Source: Suillus spraguei
Taxonomy: Eukaryota; Basidiomycota; Agaricomycetes; Boletales; Suillaceae
NCBI GenBank assembly: GCA_016800925.1
Contig: JABCPU010000039.1
Span: forward strand, 124,001-188,000
Reading direction: 5' to 3'
DNA length: 64,000 bases
Shown here: positions 1 to 10,193 of the stretch, piece after piece
How positions within the stretch are numbered: position 1 is the first letter of the stretch
How the letters are laid out: each line of letters begins with the position of its first letter
Notes under the pieces: generated by a model
The model's database searches: none
What the model was told of the DNA's origin: nothing
The model's input: the letters and a program-made list of their open reading frames with translations, nothing else
Made by a program: the position numbers and the translations under genes

Positions 1-752
1 GCCGAAGTACATGGGAGTGTCAGACCTGTCCGTAAGTTACACAGGAGGTAGAGATGAGGGAGATAGGGACATGGACATGAAGAAGCCAAAAAATGGTATA
101 TGAATGAATACGCTCAACCATAAGCGTCGTGCGGGCGGACCGTCGTGCTGAGCGCTAATGTCTGTAGGCCGTAGGAAATGAAAGCGCGCAGGGGGGACAC
201 TCAAATTTCACGGACTGGAAAAAATTGCAGAGGATGCTGTACGCAAAGATCGCGAGCTCGGCGAGTAGGATAATGTAGATATATAAGTAGGATAATCTTG
301 AAGACGAGAAAAAAACATAGATTTAAAGCTTCTGGTTTGTGGGGTCCAGCCTTTACTAAATTTCATCACTCGAATGGTAAACGTAAAGGGTTTAGGAATG
401 GTAGCGGACAATTGTCGGGCTCTTGAGCTCGAGTAGATCGCACCACGATGTCCGAGATCAGATCAATCATAGGTGTCCGTCGCTATAGTCTATGCGTTGC
501 TCTCAGTTTCCAAGGTAAGCGTCAAGATATCAGATCTATTGTCTACTCAATCTATCTGATACAAATGGCAGCAACAGAGTCCTGTGGCTGTTTGGGCTCA
601 AACCCGAAGGGTTTGCGACTCGAAACATCGTTTCTAACCTAAGGAGAGTTCAGGATGAGCCGTGATTCCCAAAATGAAGGAGCCCAGCGACGCGTCAGGC
701 GCAGCGTGGACTCCCACTTCAAAGGAGGAGGGTGACGCAATGACGAACCTTG
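1..752. other. No gene recognised; flank of the DIRS-type element
   Basis: No open reading frame here has recognisable protein features. The stretch from about 630 to 752 lies just 3' of the tyrosine recombinase stop and probably holds the 3' terminal sequence of the retroelement. I could not find the split or inverted terminal repeats expected for this class, so the element's outer boundary is not set. Confidence 0.4.
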
Positions 753-2010
753 TCAATTCATTGGAGGCATGGTATAGCGCGTGAACGGTTCTAGCGCGGG
801 AGATCCTTGCAGGTATGGGGCCAAAATTAATGCGTGTTTGCGCAAATAGACTGTGAATGCCTCGCTTGACCATCTCCCCATGGATTTGACGACATCGAAA
901 GGGATACCGCGCAACAGGTACTCCAATGTTCCTCCAATCCGCAGTCCATGTCCTTTCAAATTACCCAGTCCAGCTTGTTTCACTATCCCGCTGACTCTTT
1001 TCCAGAATTCCATCCGAGTTAAAGGTCTCATTCCTTTCATATGTCTCTACGCGAAAAGGTGCGAATTTGGTTCTGGGTTATTAACTGCGAAGTGATTGAG
1101 AAGTGCGGCTCTCGGGTCTGTAGGGTTATCTTGTTGCGCCCAGAATACACTCTGTCCGACATTCGAAGTCTTGGTTCGAGGAAGAAATATCTTGGTGACT
1201 ACGAAATCGTGTCAGTCTTTGACGTCCATCTGAGTGTTGGACCATTTAACGTGCTTGTCAGGTTCGAAACTTTTCAGCACTTTGACTGTGAGTTCTCCTA
1301 GATGACATAGCGCATAGAACGCAGTCGTCAGGCACGCGTAAACAGCTGCGTCGAGGGGTTTAGATAGATCAAGGTGAGTTCGAATCCGAAGGATAAGATC
1401 TGTTGAGAAGGGTTCGCGTTTCTTTCGTTTAGATGTTTCAGGTGTGCATTCTGATGCCCCGTCTAAGGACGCCTTCAACTCATCTTGACAGATCTCCCAA
1501 GGTTGACCATGTAGCGTGTGCCATGCCTTGATCGCATACACGTAATTCGCCAGTGTCTTCCCCGAATACGAGCCTGCGCAGCTCGATACAAAATTCAGAA
1601 TTGTGCGTGTGTCCACTGGACAGCGTTGGTCCTCCGGTATGTTTCTTTCATCACAGAAGACGTGAAAGACTAACAGCCCCGCTCCATAGCATTCCCTCGT
1701 GCTCAATGCCCACGACATGTTCATCACTGTCAACACTCTCTGCAGATCCTCTTCGGTGATCGCTAGTGCCTCTCCCTCCGGCGTGCTTGCTAATCTCGAC
1801 TGTAGAGGAAACCAGAGCTTTAAACGATCCCGCGCCAGACAATGTGGGCGTAGCTGGGACGATGCAGGTACTAGACCCCGTTTGTATGGTTGAGGGACAG
1901 CTGGTAGTTCTGACGGGAGAATGGCCTTGAAGCGTGATTTGTTAATATTCGAAATCCCACTGTTGGAGTTTGTTAATGGGGTAGAATGCGTCCGTAGTGG
2001 TGAGGGTTTC
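753..2010 (-). pseudogene. Tyrosine recombinase of the DIRS-type element, broken
   Basis: The frame reads through a SAM-like N-terminal region and the catalytic core. Core landmarks are the HGLRIGG box (the HxxR pair), GRWSSEAF, and VYLRKHA holding the nucleophilic tyrosine. The reading frame is constant but has a TGA at about 1212-1214, where the family has a residue preceding the HDF motif, and a TAG at about 1047-1049 inside the LFA-RH motif, where tyrosine is expected. The first catalytic arginine, normally in an ARLGE-type box, reads CHLGE, so Arg is replaced by His. Function would be strand exchange during circular cDNA integration; this copy cannot do it. The same frame stays open upstream through the RT region to 4178, which is probably a shadow. 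Confidence 0.75.
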
Positions 2011-4545
2011 TGTGCTGGAATGGCTATCTGTATGGCTGACAGAAGTTCTTTCGACGACGGCTGCCCAGTCTCCTTCTGCATCACAATCTGCCGGGTCTGT
2101 GGAGACGACGAATGGATCAATGAGGAATGGTTGGAGTGCCGCTGCGATGGGGAAAGTCGGGAGCATGAATTCTGTACTACTATAGATTCCTCTGGATGGC
2201 TCGTCTGCTGGATTGCATTTGCTCGCGACGTATGTGGGGTGAAACGAGTAAGATTCTGAGGAATTGTCGATAAGAGAAAAGATTCGTCTGAACACTGAAT
2301 TGACTGCCGTGTTCCTGCTTCGACCATTCCTCCAGCCTTCAATGACTCCTTGATTGTCTCCGTAAACCCTGAAGTTTCTTTCCGATCCTCCCATTTGGAT
2401 AAGGTATTGAACGAGGAGCTCAAATCCGACTGCCTCCGCCCATCCAATGTCTTTTTCACCATCGAGAGTCTGCCATCCTTTGCGCAACTTCCAAGCTCTC
2501 CATCTGGTTCCAATGATGATAGCAATTCCCGTGCTGGAGCTGGCATCTGAAAACGCAGCTGGGTCGTGTAGTGAGAGAAGGCTGGGTATGGTACGTCCCA
2601 CGAAAGGCTTCTGGAGCAAGGTTTCCCACCAGTCAAGATCTGCTGCAAGCCTCTTAACTGGTCGTCGTGGGAGAAAAGGTTTGACTGCAGCGAGGCGCAG
2701 CATGGCCTCCAAAGACGTAAGGTAAGCGCGTCCTTTTGGAACGACGAGAGTGGCATGAAGTAATTTACCATACAGCTGTTGGACGTCAATGAGTACATGG
2801 GTGACGCACTCTCGCCAGATACCAATGGCTTGTAGATACTTGGTTTTCTTGTCCTCTGCCAGAAAGACTTTGTTCTCGGCGAGATCCCACATGAGTCCGA
2901 TGTATGGGTTGATAGACGCAAAAATCTTGTCCTTGAGCCTTTCCCATGGAATGTCGAGATCGTCTGAGATCTCGTCAATGTCTGCCATGTTGCATGAGAA
3001 TAAAGCATCCTCGACCGATCTTGACGAAGCTCCTGAAAGGTCTCTGATGGGAAAACGGCAATCTTCATCAAACTCCTCCAATGTTCCATCATCGAACATG
3101 TGTCCGCCAAACCATATTCTTCCTCTATCCTGATGCTTACCCCTTTTGACGATGTCCTGATGCCATTGTCGTCTCCTTTCGTTATATGAGGCAATGTGTT
3201 CTCTAAGGATCTGAATAAATAAATGGTCGTCGACCCATCTTGACGCTGGTCCAATTCCCTTTGAACGAAACAAGTCCAAACCCGCATCAGCAAGGTTTCC
3301 ATAAGCACCCGCTGATGGTCGTAAACCAAAACACATGCATGTATCAATGCAGAAAAGATCTTCCGCAACTCGTACAATTGATCCCGGCCACTGAGATTCA
3401 TGAATCGGAATCGTACGATATGCTTCTGAGACGTCTCTGATGGCAAATTGTGACCCTGGCGGTAATCGACTAATTGTAAGCGCGAGTACGTGAAAGGTGC
3501 CCCAAGTACTGGGAAAGTTGTCCGGATTGATGTACGAATTGATTGATGCATTGGGGAATTTTGGTGAAGTGAGATGAGGGAATGAATAATTTTGAATGAC
3601 TCGAAAACGACCAGGTCGACCCGGTTTGGGTATAATTGAAAAAGGGGAGGATTGAAAGGGCCCGATGAGCTCTTCAACTTCTTTGGCACCAAGCGGACCA
3701 ATATATCTCCCTTTCTTAAGTTCAGCTTGTATGATGGCATGAAACTCTTGTTGGTATGTAACAATAGAATCTTTGTTAGGCGGCGTTTGAGTGCAATCAA
3801 TTTTAGGAATATCAAGACGGAACCCTCGACGAAGTCCTTCTGGTATATGTGAGTATCTTTCATAGAGTCCCACCAACAAGAGTTCCCTTTCCCAAGCATC
3901 TGGATCATACGGCGTGAGGGCCTTAAGCCTTCTGCGCTCGAGGACAAGCTTGAGCTCCGTGGGTGGATAAGCCACATCCGGAGCAAAAGTGTCTTCGGTT
4001 GTGAGTGGTCTCGCTGCATCCACTGAGTCATTGCCAGTCGCTGCATACTGGCTTTCCGTCCCGCATGGTGAGGACTCTGCCGATGCGCGAGCAAATGGTG
4101 TCGCAGGTGTCGTCCCATGTGCGAGTGGCCTTGCACTCGATAATCCTGTGAGGGTTTCGTCCGAGGCAAACAGCACAAGCTGAGAGGACTCCTCTGCTTG
4201 TGCCTGCGCGAAAATCCTGCCTTGGCTTCTTTCCCCTGCTGGCGTGTTCAGGTGAGGCTGAACGCTTGCGCGTATCTCTCGAGTCGCGATGTCTGTGTGA
4301 CGAGTGGTCTCGTTGATCAGACTGCATTGAGCAGTGTGGCATGAGGCATGGGGCATGTGGCATGGGGCATGTAGCGTGAGGCATGTGGCAAGGTGTGAAG
4401 AATGAATCGAAATGTAAGATTTCGAAGGAAAAAGGGATGAGCGCAGGCTCGCATTTCGCTGGTCAAACGAAACTGACCTTATAGTCTCTCGCGTTGTCTC
4501 TCTTGTCATGAGTCTCCCAGTACCCCCTTTCTCTGGTCTCCTCAA
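1942..4545 (-). CDS. Reverse transcriptase-RNase H of the DIRS-type element
   Basis: An open frame of 867 codons. Conserved sequence starts near 3990, so the first ~185 codons overlap gag and may not be translated from the first ATG. The RT has a substrate-strand region (FSIIPKPG, RVIQNYS), motif A around FAIRDVSEAYR, a fingers motif CFGLRPSAGAYG, and the catalytic box RWVDDH in place of the usual YxDD. RNase H follows, with FSDASS, a glutamate in EAVGFELL, VYGDNQ and NPADEPSRG. It copies element RNA into cDNA. The stop at 1942 overlaps the start of the recombinase region. How translation passes from gag to this frame (reinitiation, frameshift or splicing) cannot be told from the sequence. 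Confidence 0.75.
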   Translation of the reverse strand: MRRPEKGGTGRLMTRETTRETIRSVSFDQRNASLRSSLFPSKSYISIHSSHLATCLTLHAPCHMPHASCHTAQCSLINETTRHTDIATREIRASVQPHLNTPAGERSQGRIFAQAQAEESSQLVLFASDETLTGLSSARPLAHGTTPATPFARASAESSPCGTESQYAATGNDSVDAARPLTTEDTFAPDVAYPPTELKLVLERRRLKALTPYDPDAWERELLLVGLYERYSHIPEGLRRGFRLDIPKIDCTQTPPNKDSIVTYQQEFHAIIQAELKKGRYIGPLGAKEVEELIGPFQSSPFSIIPKPGRPGRFRVIQNYSFPHLTSPKFPNASINSYINPDNFPSTWGTFHVLALTISRLPPGSQFAIRDVSEAYRTIPIHESQWPGSIVRVAEDLFCIDTCMCFGLRPSAGAYGNLADAGLDLFRSKGIGPASRWVDDHLFIQILREHIASYNERRRQWHQDIVKRGKHQDRGRIWFGGHMFDDGTLEEFDEDCRFPIRDLSGASSRSVEDALFSCNMADIDEISDDLDIPWERLKDKIFASINPYIGLMWDLAENKVFLAEDKKTKYLQAIGIWRECVTHVLIDVQQLYGKLLHATLVVPKGRAYLTSLEAMLRLAAVKPFLPRRPVKRLAADLDWWETLLQKPFVGRTIPSLLSLHDPAAFSDASSSTGIAIIIGTRWRAWKLRKGWQTLDGEKDIGWAEAVGFELLVQYLIQMGGSERNFRVYGDNQGVIEGWRNGRSRNTAVNSVFRRIFSLIDNSSESYSFHPTYVASKCNPADEPSRGIYSSTEFMLPTFPIAAALQPFLIDPFVVSTDPADCDAEGDWAAVVERTSVSHTDSHSSTETLTTTDAFYPINKLQQWDFEY

Positions 4546-5371
4546 GAACTCTCTTGTTGACCAAGGATAAGTCGTAAGGTCCCACGGAAGTCTTCACTGC
4601 TACATGCCAACGCTTGCGCTGTTCCGCCTGGTAAGCTAGTAAAGCTTTCTGCGCTACTGGGTTCCGCATGGAGCGATACTTGTGCACCTGAATATTCCTC
4701 CAGAATTGAGCCATCATTCTCGTTCTGTCCTCTGGCCAATCCGCTTCTTCCATTGCCGTCAGCATGCGTGGGCAGGCCTGACAAAATTCTTCGAATGGTA
4801 AGTTCTCATCATTGATGACCACGCGCGCATTGCGAGTAGAGGCTGCCGAGACCCACGCTGTCGAGCCATCCGCTAAGGTTGACATAATCATAGCATCGTC
4901 GTCAACCATCTCCTTATGATTGACTTCGTCCAAGCCATCGTTGGTGAAGTACCATAATTCGACATACTCTCCCTTGTCTAGCTTCTTGATCGTGTATGCG
5001 CAAGGCGCGATACTCGTAGCTGCGTCGTCTGGTATGCCAGTGGCGAGAATTGGTATGTACTTATGCTTATTCTTTTTCCTATCCTCCTTGCGAGTAGTCT
5101 CTTCCTCCTGGGCTCGAACTTGTTCGAGTCTGTCTTGCTCCTCTTCTTCTAGTTGCTCGCGGTGTAAGCGCTCTTCCCTATCTGCTGCTACTTGACGTTG
5201 CCAAGCGATCTTGTCCGCGTTGTTGTTGGTCTCCCAGATATTCGTAAGTAGTTGCACCGCCTGTTCCTCGTTAGTGTTCTCATTAATGAGTTGGGCTCGA
5301 GTATTTTCGAAGACGTCCGAAGCATAGTCTGGGCAAACGTTGAAATTGGGATCATTACGCATCCTTGCCAT
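4028..5371 (-). CDS. Gag-like protein of the DIRS-type element, one intron
   Basis: Two exons, 4478-5371 and 4028-4321, joined by a 156-nt intron with GTCAGT donor and CAATGCAG acceptor. Both sides are phase 0 and the total encodes 395 residues. The first exon is charged, with an EEEEQDRLEQVRAQEEE coiled-coil stretch at about residues 75-110. The second ends in a cysteine/histidine cluster (CAVC, then H, C, C, C and a final CSDWQ), which suits an RNA-binding capsid protein. The intron holds short CATGCC-type repeats. The gag stop at 4028 forms an ATGA with a start codon in a third frame. Splice boundaries are inferred by eye. Confidence 0.6.
4325..4395. repeat. Short degenerate tandem repeat inside the gag intron
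   Basis: The plus strand shows several variants of GGCATGTGGCAT / GGCATGGGGCAT in a row, about 10-12 bp per unit. They lie wholly in the inferred gag intron, which explains why the region is open in several frames. Confidence 0.55.
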
Positions 5372-5735
5372 GATTGATGACCGAAGGTATATTTGTTGTA
5401 GGAGGATGCGACGAAACGATAGTGTAGTCTAGCAGTAGAAGACTTGCAAATACTACGTGGTAGTATGAAGCAAGAAGGGTGCGAACTTCGGAAAGCTGTG
5501 CCGCCGCATAGACCTCATTCTAATTACGTTTTCGTTCCTCAAACTTACATAGAATATAACATCTACGCAAATTGCTTCTGCTTACTAACTGTTTGTTTTG
5601 TAGATGTACACGAGACTAGTACTCATAATGAACTTTCGTATTCCACATCAGCTCACCTTGCAGCCGCCCAATCTTAGCATGCACAAGTTCCAGCGAGTCC
5701 ATGCCCGTATACATGTTCACAAGGCCTGGAATACC

Positions 5736-5750
5736 TCCCTGAACACCATT
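5736..5750. repeat. Target-site duplication of the LINE, 3' side
   Basis: Fifteen bases identical to 12349-12363, directly abutting the LINE poly(A) tail. Both copies lie in the SDR reading frame. Confidence 0.92.
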
Positions 5751-5963
5751 TTTTTTTTTTTTTTTTTTTTTTGATCCTTGTTTATTGTCCGTTGGGGCTA
5801 TGCCCTATGATGGACACTACCTACTGTACATCTAATCTATTCGTATATGCTTTGGTCCGTTTTTTGGTTGTCTATGCTATACAGTGGTCCTGGCTTGCGT
5901 GCGGACGTTAGGGCCTTCTTCAGGCTCTTGATATGATTTGTGCGACTTGTTGTCGCGTTTCCT

Positions 5964-8900
5964 CTATTCCTTCTCCTTTTCCGCTGGGGGGGTTACATCT
6001 CTGAAGGTTTGTTCCAATCTTCTCGTGCGCGCGATGTACGTCAACATTGCTCTCATTCCCTTGCTTTCGTTCAGCAGGTACTCGATTTTGCATTGTCTTG
6101 CTCCGACTTCTTTCCTCATTTGTTCTCTCTGGTTCACGTATGCTGGGCAGACTAGGATGAAGTGGTGTACTGTTTCGTCATGGTTTTCACATGCTGGGCA
6201 ACGTGCCGTTGGGGATTTCGCTATTCATTTGAGGTGTTTGTTGAGCGCTATATGTCCCGTGCGGAGTTGAAACATCAGTGAGCTGTGACGTCTCGGTAGC
6301 TTCTCTATCTTCTTTGCAAACTTCTTTGATGGTGCTGACGTGTCGACTGATTTGAGCAGTGTGTAGCGCGGTGAGTTCTCCATGATGGTGGTGGCCTCTT
6401 TTTTGATCTTTGCGTAGAAGTGTTGTCTTAGTGCCGCTTTGCTCCTTGGTAGGATTCTGAGTTCTCCTTCCTCGGTTAGGAGCGACTTTGGCTGGGCTCG
6501 TGTGTCTGATGATTCGCCTCGTGCGGCGCGTTTCGCGTGAGTGTCTGCCTCTTCATTCCCTGGTATCCCTACATGGCCTGGCATCCATCTGACTTTGAGT
6601 TTTCTTTCGTCGTGCTCAGGGATGAGTCTTCTAAGATCATCGTGGAATTGGTCCATGAGGTAGTGTCCTGGCTGTGAGCGGAAAGCTTCGGTTGCTCTTA
6701 TCGCTGCCTGATTGTCGACACCTAGGGATATGGTGCCCCTTCTTCCTCCCGTCTCCTTCAGCAGTTGTACTGCTAATATCATCCCCACCAACTCTGCTTC
6801 ATAGACCGTATGCTCGCGGTCGCTCCCCAAGTGAAACCTCTTGCTTCCTATCACTTCATTGCCTCTCATGACCACTGCTGCTCCTCCAACTCCCCCATCC
6901 ACCATTGACCCGTCTGAGTACGCCCTTAGGTTTTCATCGGCGAGTCCGTCTTCTATCTTTGCTGTCTCGGCCTTCTCCGCTATGTGGATGTCTACATCTG
7001 GCTCCCACTTGGGGTAGTGTCTGACTGGGTCTATCTTTTCCACCGTCGATGGGTTGATCCTGAATTCGTACATCAGCTTATGCAGTGGGGATGGATAGCG
7101 TTTTTTCCCCTTAAAATCTCTCTCTTTGCTGTAATCGTATGCGTTCTTGATTCCCTTGGCTAGTGGATGTTTCTGTGGGAGTGTCGCCATTCTGAGCATG
7201 GCTCTGTAGCACGCTTTTCGAAGAGTCTGCTGAAAAGGTAGTACATTAGCGTGCGCGTCTAGCATGTCTGTGGGACTTGATCTTAGTCCTCCCACAATTG
7301 ATATGGTTGCCATTCTCTGCACTCGCGCCATCTGCGAGGCGAAGCCTCTTGCTCCTCGCCCTTTCCCCCTTTTCCCCCTCCCCTTTTCTACTAGACCTGC
7401 GCACCACACATCTGCAGCGTACAACATCTTCGGGACGATTACTCCCTCATACAGTTTTTTCATCAGTTTCCCGTGTATTCCCTTCGTCGGACGTATCATC
7501 CGGCTACATGCTAGCGCGTACTTCGTTCCTTTGGCCAGTGCGTGGGCCGCCTGCTCCTTGAAGTTTAGATTTTCGTCGATGATGATTCCTAGAAATTTGT
7601 GCAACTTCGAAGGTTGGATTGTGTGATCGCGGATGGTGATGGGTACTCGTGGCGTAGGGACTGTCTTGTTGGGGTTTTCGGTGCTTCGAACTCATATCCT
7701 GGAAAGACAAATTAGTGCGGTTTTGTCTAGCTCAAACTCAGCGTTGTATTCCTCGCTCCAGTCAAGTGCACCTCCTTGCTTTTCCATCATGTTTTTGACT
7801 TTTGCGTTTGATTCCTCGTATGAGCGCCCTCTTGCTATTAGCGCTACATCGTCGATGAATCCTAGACTCAGTTCTCCTTTGCTGGGTCTCGGGTCTGCGA
7901 CTCGCAGGACTGGTGCGTTGTAGAAGATGAAGCCCATTGGGGATAGTGGACATCCCTGGTCTAGTCCATCTGACACATTGAACAAGTTTGACTGGTAGTC
8001 GTCGAAAAAGAGATGCATCGTTCTGTTGTCCAGTCTTCGTTTGTACCAATCTACATATTCCTTTGGTATTCTTGCTTTTCTGAGGTTGTGTAGTAGCTTG
8101 CTTGCTACCACGCTCGGGAAGGCCGCCTTTACGTCAAGGAAGAGTAGGGAAACGTGGTTGTTTGTTTTCGACGCCCAGGAATCTGTTATGAACTTAGTTA
8201 GCAGGTGGAGGGAGTCTACCGTTGATCGTCCCGGTCGACTGCCGAAGTGGGTTGGGGGTAATAGATGGTGTTCTTCTGCAATATATGTTAGATCGTCGGC
8301 AACACATGATGAAAGGATCTTAGCCATCGTGTCTAATAGCGTTATCGGTCTATATGCCTTCGGGACACTGTAGTCTGGCCTTCCTGGCTTCCTGAGTACG
8401 ATCGTCGAGGAACATTTCCATTCGTTCGGGTACACTTCGAGGGTGAACGTAGCTCTGTATATTGGTGCCATGAATGGTACAAGAAGGTCAGCGCATTTCA
8501 TGAATACTACATTGCTTATCCCATTGGGTCCTGGGGCTTTGAACGGTGATAGTTTCGTGATTGCTCTGTGTACTTGCTGGTTCGTGATTGGTCTGAATTC
8601 ACATATTGGAGGGTCGTAGTCGAAGTCCGGGTTCACTTGGTCATCGTCTGGCGGCGTTCTGAAGAATACCTCGTAAAGTAGCTCGCTCTTTCGGGTGTTA
8701 TCTTGCATCGTGTTGTCCTGATTGTTTGCCCCCGGGTCTTGGAGGGTTTTGATCCTTGTGTGTATCTGGTCGGAAGGGTCGCCTGCTACGTATCTATGAA
8801 AGGTCCATACTCCTGTGAATGTCAGTTCCTCTAACCATTCTGTCCAATGGTTTGTCTTCGCTCGCTTGATACTTTCTGAGAATCGGTTTCGTGCGATTCT

Positions 8901-10030
8901 ATATTCCTCGTGCACTGGGTCGTTTCGTCTCGCTAATTTCTTTCTTGATATCCTTCCTAGTTTGTGTGTTGCTTTTCGTTCGGTGTCCAGTTCCTTCGAC
9001 CACCATCTCTTCGCGTACGGGGATGGTTTGGTCTTCGGTATGCACTTCTCTACTGTTTCGGCGATGCTTGTTGTGAGTGCCTTGAACGCCTCGTCGAACT
9101 GTTCTCGTGTCTTGATTTCCGTTGCCTGTGGGATGTCGTCTAGTTTAGTTTCAAGGACCTCCCGGAACTCTTCCCAGTCCGTGTCTCTGAAGTTGCGCTT
9201 GGGGCTGGTTTCAATTCATTCTGGTTGGAGGTTGATGGTACTAATTATGGGGAAATGGTCAGTTACTACTGGGCGTAGCTGGTACTCTACACTGCACTGC
9301 ATGAACGAGTGCTCAAGATCTGCTGAACAAAATACATTGTCTGGGCGCGTTAAGTTTTTGGTGTTTGATGCCTCTAGAGTGGCTATGTTTGGGGGAGGAC
9401 CTGGACTAAGTTATATAGTGATAGAAGGTTTATCAGTACTCCCGCGGCGTCTAAGTTCGCCGCGGTGAAGAGATGTACATTATTTTGCATTTCCCACATT
9501 GGGTGGTGGCGATTGAAATCGCCTAGCCAGATTATATGTTCATTATATACAGTGTTGTCGCCTTGAGCGATTCGCTGCTGCGTGCGATGTCTCTGGGAGT
9601 TTCGTTCAGACACCATGTGCCTCTCCATGAAGTGGAGTGTGCTATCACTATCGCAGGGGTTATATATGTTGTAGATACGCACCTTGCCGAAAGCCCCCGT
9701 TAGCTCTATCGCCATAGCATTCGCTGACTTGAGTGGTATAATGTGCCAATTGTTTTTCGATAGTCTCTTGTTGACTAGGATTATCGTCTGTGATCGTCCT
9801 GGGTTTGCGTGGTGGTCCATTGGGTAGATTATGTCCCAGAACTGTCTTAGATTGGAGGCGTTAGCAAGATTCACGGGGTTGAGATATGGTTCTTGGATGC
9901 ACGCTATATCGTATACGTGCGGGTTTAAGTTTTTCAGCATGTGCTCCCATGCGTTGTTGGATTTCCGAAGGTTTTGCTGCCAGATTTTCAAGTCTTCGCG
10001 TTCTTGGTGTGTGTTGTCGGCGTCATCCAT
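5964..10030 (-). pseudogene. LINE ORF2: endonuclease, reverse transcriptase, RNase H, zinc finger
   Basis: Starting at 10030, the order is an APE-type endonuclease (CIQEPYL, WLGDFNRHHPMW), a linker, RT and RNase H. RT landmarks are APGPNGIS, FGSRPGRST, motif A LLFLDVKAAFPS, motif B DQGCPLSP and the catalytic FIDDVAL. RNase H shows AYSDGS, YEAELVG, GVDNQAA and GNEEADTHAKR. A final CPACE...HH...CP zinc motif ends at a TAG at 5964-5966. Breaks are a 1-nt loss in a C run near 9386 just after the endonuclease, and TGA codons near 9207 (linker), 7692 (between RT and RNase H) and 6225 (before the zinc motif). All are within otherwise continuous homology, so decay is recent. The protein would nick the target and prime reverse transcription there. 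Confidence 0.85.
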
Positions 10031-10193
10031 CACTAGTTTCCGGCATGGTCCTGGTCCCACCCTCTTTGTGGGCTGTAGGGTTCGTGGGGGGAGCCGTAAG
10101 GGGAGCTAGACCATCTTGGAGGTGTTGATTGCGTTTTGGTCTCTTCTTGGGTGGGTGGTTTCCATTGTGTTCGGTGGTCTGCTTGAGGTCTTG

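Larger units (their letters stand above)
753..5371 (-). mobile_element. Decayed DIRS-order tyrosine-recombinase retrotransposon
   Basis: On the minus strand the order is gag with a C-terminal cysteine motif, reverse transcriptase plus RNase H, then tyrosine recombinase, with no DDE integrase and no LTRs seen. This order defines DIRS/Ngaro/PAT elements, which integrate circular DNA with a tyrosine recombinase and leave no target duplication. No methyltransferase domain was seen between RNase H and recombinase, which favours a Ngaro-like layout. The coordinates are the coding core; the terminal repeats were not located. Two in-frame stops and a changed catalytic residue in the recombinase show that this copy is dead. 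Confidence 0.8.

Noticed and set aside
1921..2259. Plus-strand open frame of 112 codons opposite the DIRS recombinase/RT
   Set aside because: It is antisense to clear recombinase and RNase H homology on the minus strand and has no features of its own.
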